Position numbers and translations under genes: made by a program
From: Candidatus Nanoarchaeia archaeon
GTDB lineage: Archaea; Nanobdellota; Nanobdellia; Tiddalikarchaeales; Tiddalikarchaeaceae
Assembly: GCA_028704265.1 (NCBI GenBank)
Contig: JAQVLH010000089.1
Span: forward strand, 1-5,063
Length of the DNA: 5,063 bases
Direction: 5' to 3'
Notes under the pieces: model-generated
The model's database searches: none
What the model saw: the letters and a program-made list of their open reading frames with translations, nothing else
What the model was told of the DNA's origin: nothing
Part shown: one piece after another, positions 4,285-5,063 of the stretch
How the letters are laid out: every line of letters starts with the position of its first letter
How positions within the stretch are numbered: position 1 is the stretch's first letter

Positions 4285-5063
4285 GATTTCTTTAATTTTT
4301 TTACTTCACTGTTCATACTGTCGGAGAATTTTTCAAACTCTTCAATTAAGCCATTATCCTTCTTTTCCTTCAAACTCATTGACAGCAAAAATGTATTCAT
4401 AATAATGCCCATAAATGCCAAATATTGAATAAAAATCACGTAATTATGATTTGAAATCAAATTATTTTTAATTGAATCCAAAAAATAATTTTCATGCTTA
4501 TCAATAGTTGATTTATAATTATAATCTTTCCAATGATTTTTGCTATTAAGGCTAAATTTTTTAGCAAGTTTTTCATCTTTATAAATAATTTTTATTTTTT
4601 CAGCAAAATTATCAACTTCATTTTCATTAACATCAATTAAAAAACCATTATTGTTAATTAATTCAGGATGAGGTCCGCTGTTGCTTAAAACTAAAGGCTT
4701 GCCATAAAATAATCCTTCAGCAGCGCATAAGTTAAAAGTTTCATATAAACCAAAAGCAGTAACAATATTAGAATTTTCATAAAGCCATGATAATTCATCC
4801 CTTTTAATAAAACCTGTAAAGATTATATTTTCATAAACTTTTAATTTTTTAGCTAATTTTTCCATATCAACCTTAATCATTCCGTCACTGCAAATAATTC
4901 CGCAAATATTAGGAATGGATTTTTTAAGCTTTGCAATAATCTTAATTAAAGTATCAACTCTTTTTTCAGAACTAATTCTTCCAACATGAATCAAAACAAA
5001 CTTTCCTTTCAAATCATATTTTTTAGAATAATCTTTTTTGCTTACAGTGGGATTAACAGGATT
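4278..5063 (-). CDS. Family 4 glycosyltransferase with C-terminal membrane segment (5' end outside window)
   Basis: The C-terminal 261 residues of a GT-B fold, retaining glycosyltransferase. The frame is open to the right edge and continues upstream of an in-frame TTG at 5012 with NPVNPTVSKKDYSKKY, the usual inter-domain link, so that TTG is not the start. Numbered from the edge: FVLIHVGRISSEKRVDTLI (about 22-40) opens the nucleotide-sugar-binding domain, ENIIFTGFIKRDELSWLY (78-95) follows, and the E-x7-E motif is E108 (ETFNLCAAE) to E116, with SGPHPELI (129-136) after it. Past the catalytic domain, about 208-229 form a hydrophobic, probably membrane-spanning helix, followed by a Lys/Glu-rich, possibly coiled tail. 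The acceptor is unknown; membrane anchoring suggests a lipid or envelope glycan. The acceptor-binding N-terminal half is not visible. Confidence 0.9.
   Translation of the reverse strand, partial: NPVNPTVSKKDYSKKYDLKGKFVLIHVGRISSEKRVDTLIKIIAKLKKSIPNICGIICSDGMIKVDMEKLAKKLKVYENIIFTGFIKRDELSWLYENSNIVTAFGLYETFNLCAAEGLFYGKPLVLSNSGPHPELINNNGFLIDVNENEVDNFAEKIKIIYKDEKLAKKFSLNSKNHWKDYNYKSTIDKHENYFLDSIKNNLISNHNYVIFIQYLAFMGIIMNTFLLSMSLKEKKDNGLIEEFEKFSDSMNSEVKKLKKSF

Noticed and set aside
5010..5012. TTG at 5012 as the glycosyltransferase start
   Set aside because: The frame is open to the window edge, and the 17 upstream residues match the usual linker before the second GT-B domain, so the true start is outside.

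Overview
The window looks like a housekeeping stretch of an AT-rich archaeal chromosome, most likely from a reduced-genome DPANN lineage of the Woesearchaeota/Pacearchaeota kind. That placement is inference from four things: an archaeal-type aspartyl-tRNA synthetase, a very short eL41-like ribosomal protein, BRE/TATA-type promoters about 25-29 bases before most start codons (leaderless or nearly leaderless mRNAs), and compact, trimmed versions of known families. I see no phage, plasmid, insertion sequence, CRISPR array, rRNA or long repeat. No stretch over 300 bases lacks a gene.

Layout, left to right. (1) aspS runs leftward off the window (minus strand, 1-1062). It is divergent from a lemA-family membrane protein gene (plus, 1152-1706); the 89-base gap holds back-to-back promoters. 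(2) A small unrecognised plus-strand gene (1776-1991) with its own promoter converges, with a 4-base gap, on (3) a minus-strand two-gene unit: an HD-domain phosphohydrolase (2504-3016) followed by an overlapping, very short KsgA/Dim1-type rRNA dimethyltransferase (1996-2535). (4) A 40-codon Lys/Ala-rich gene (minus, 3064-3186) has a perfect Shine-Dalgarno and a TTG start. (5) A HIT-family protein (minus, 3271-3870) has a broken histidine triad and a long C-terminal extension. (6) A tRNA-Leu gene (minus, 3920-4003) has the archaeally unusual anticodon AAG. (7) A 38-codon eL41-like gene (minus, 4135-4251) lies just downstream of (8) a family-4 glycosyltransferase gene that enters from the right edge (minus, 4278-5063) and ends in a membrane segment.

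Most genes belong to translation or its surroundings: tRNA charging, tRNA-Leu, rRNA dimethylation and a ribosomal peptide. HD and HIT are both nucleotide-handling folds. LemA and the glycosyltransferase concern the cell envelope. I see no dedicated multi-gene novel system. The points most worth a second look are the A34 tRNA-Leu, the HIT protein with H-L-C-F-E in place of the triad, the one-domain KsgA, and the small basic protein that alone carries a strong Shine-Dalgarno.
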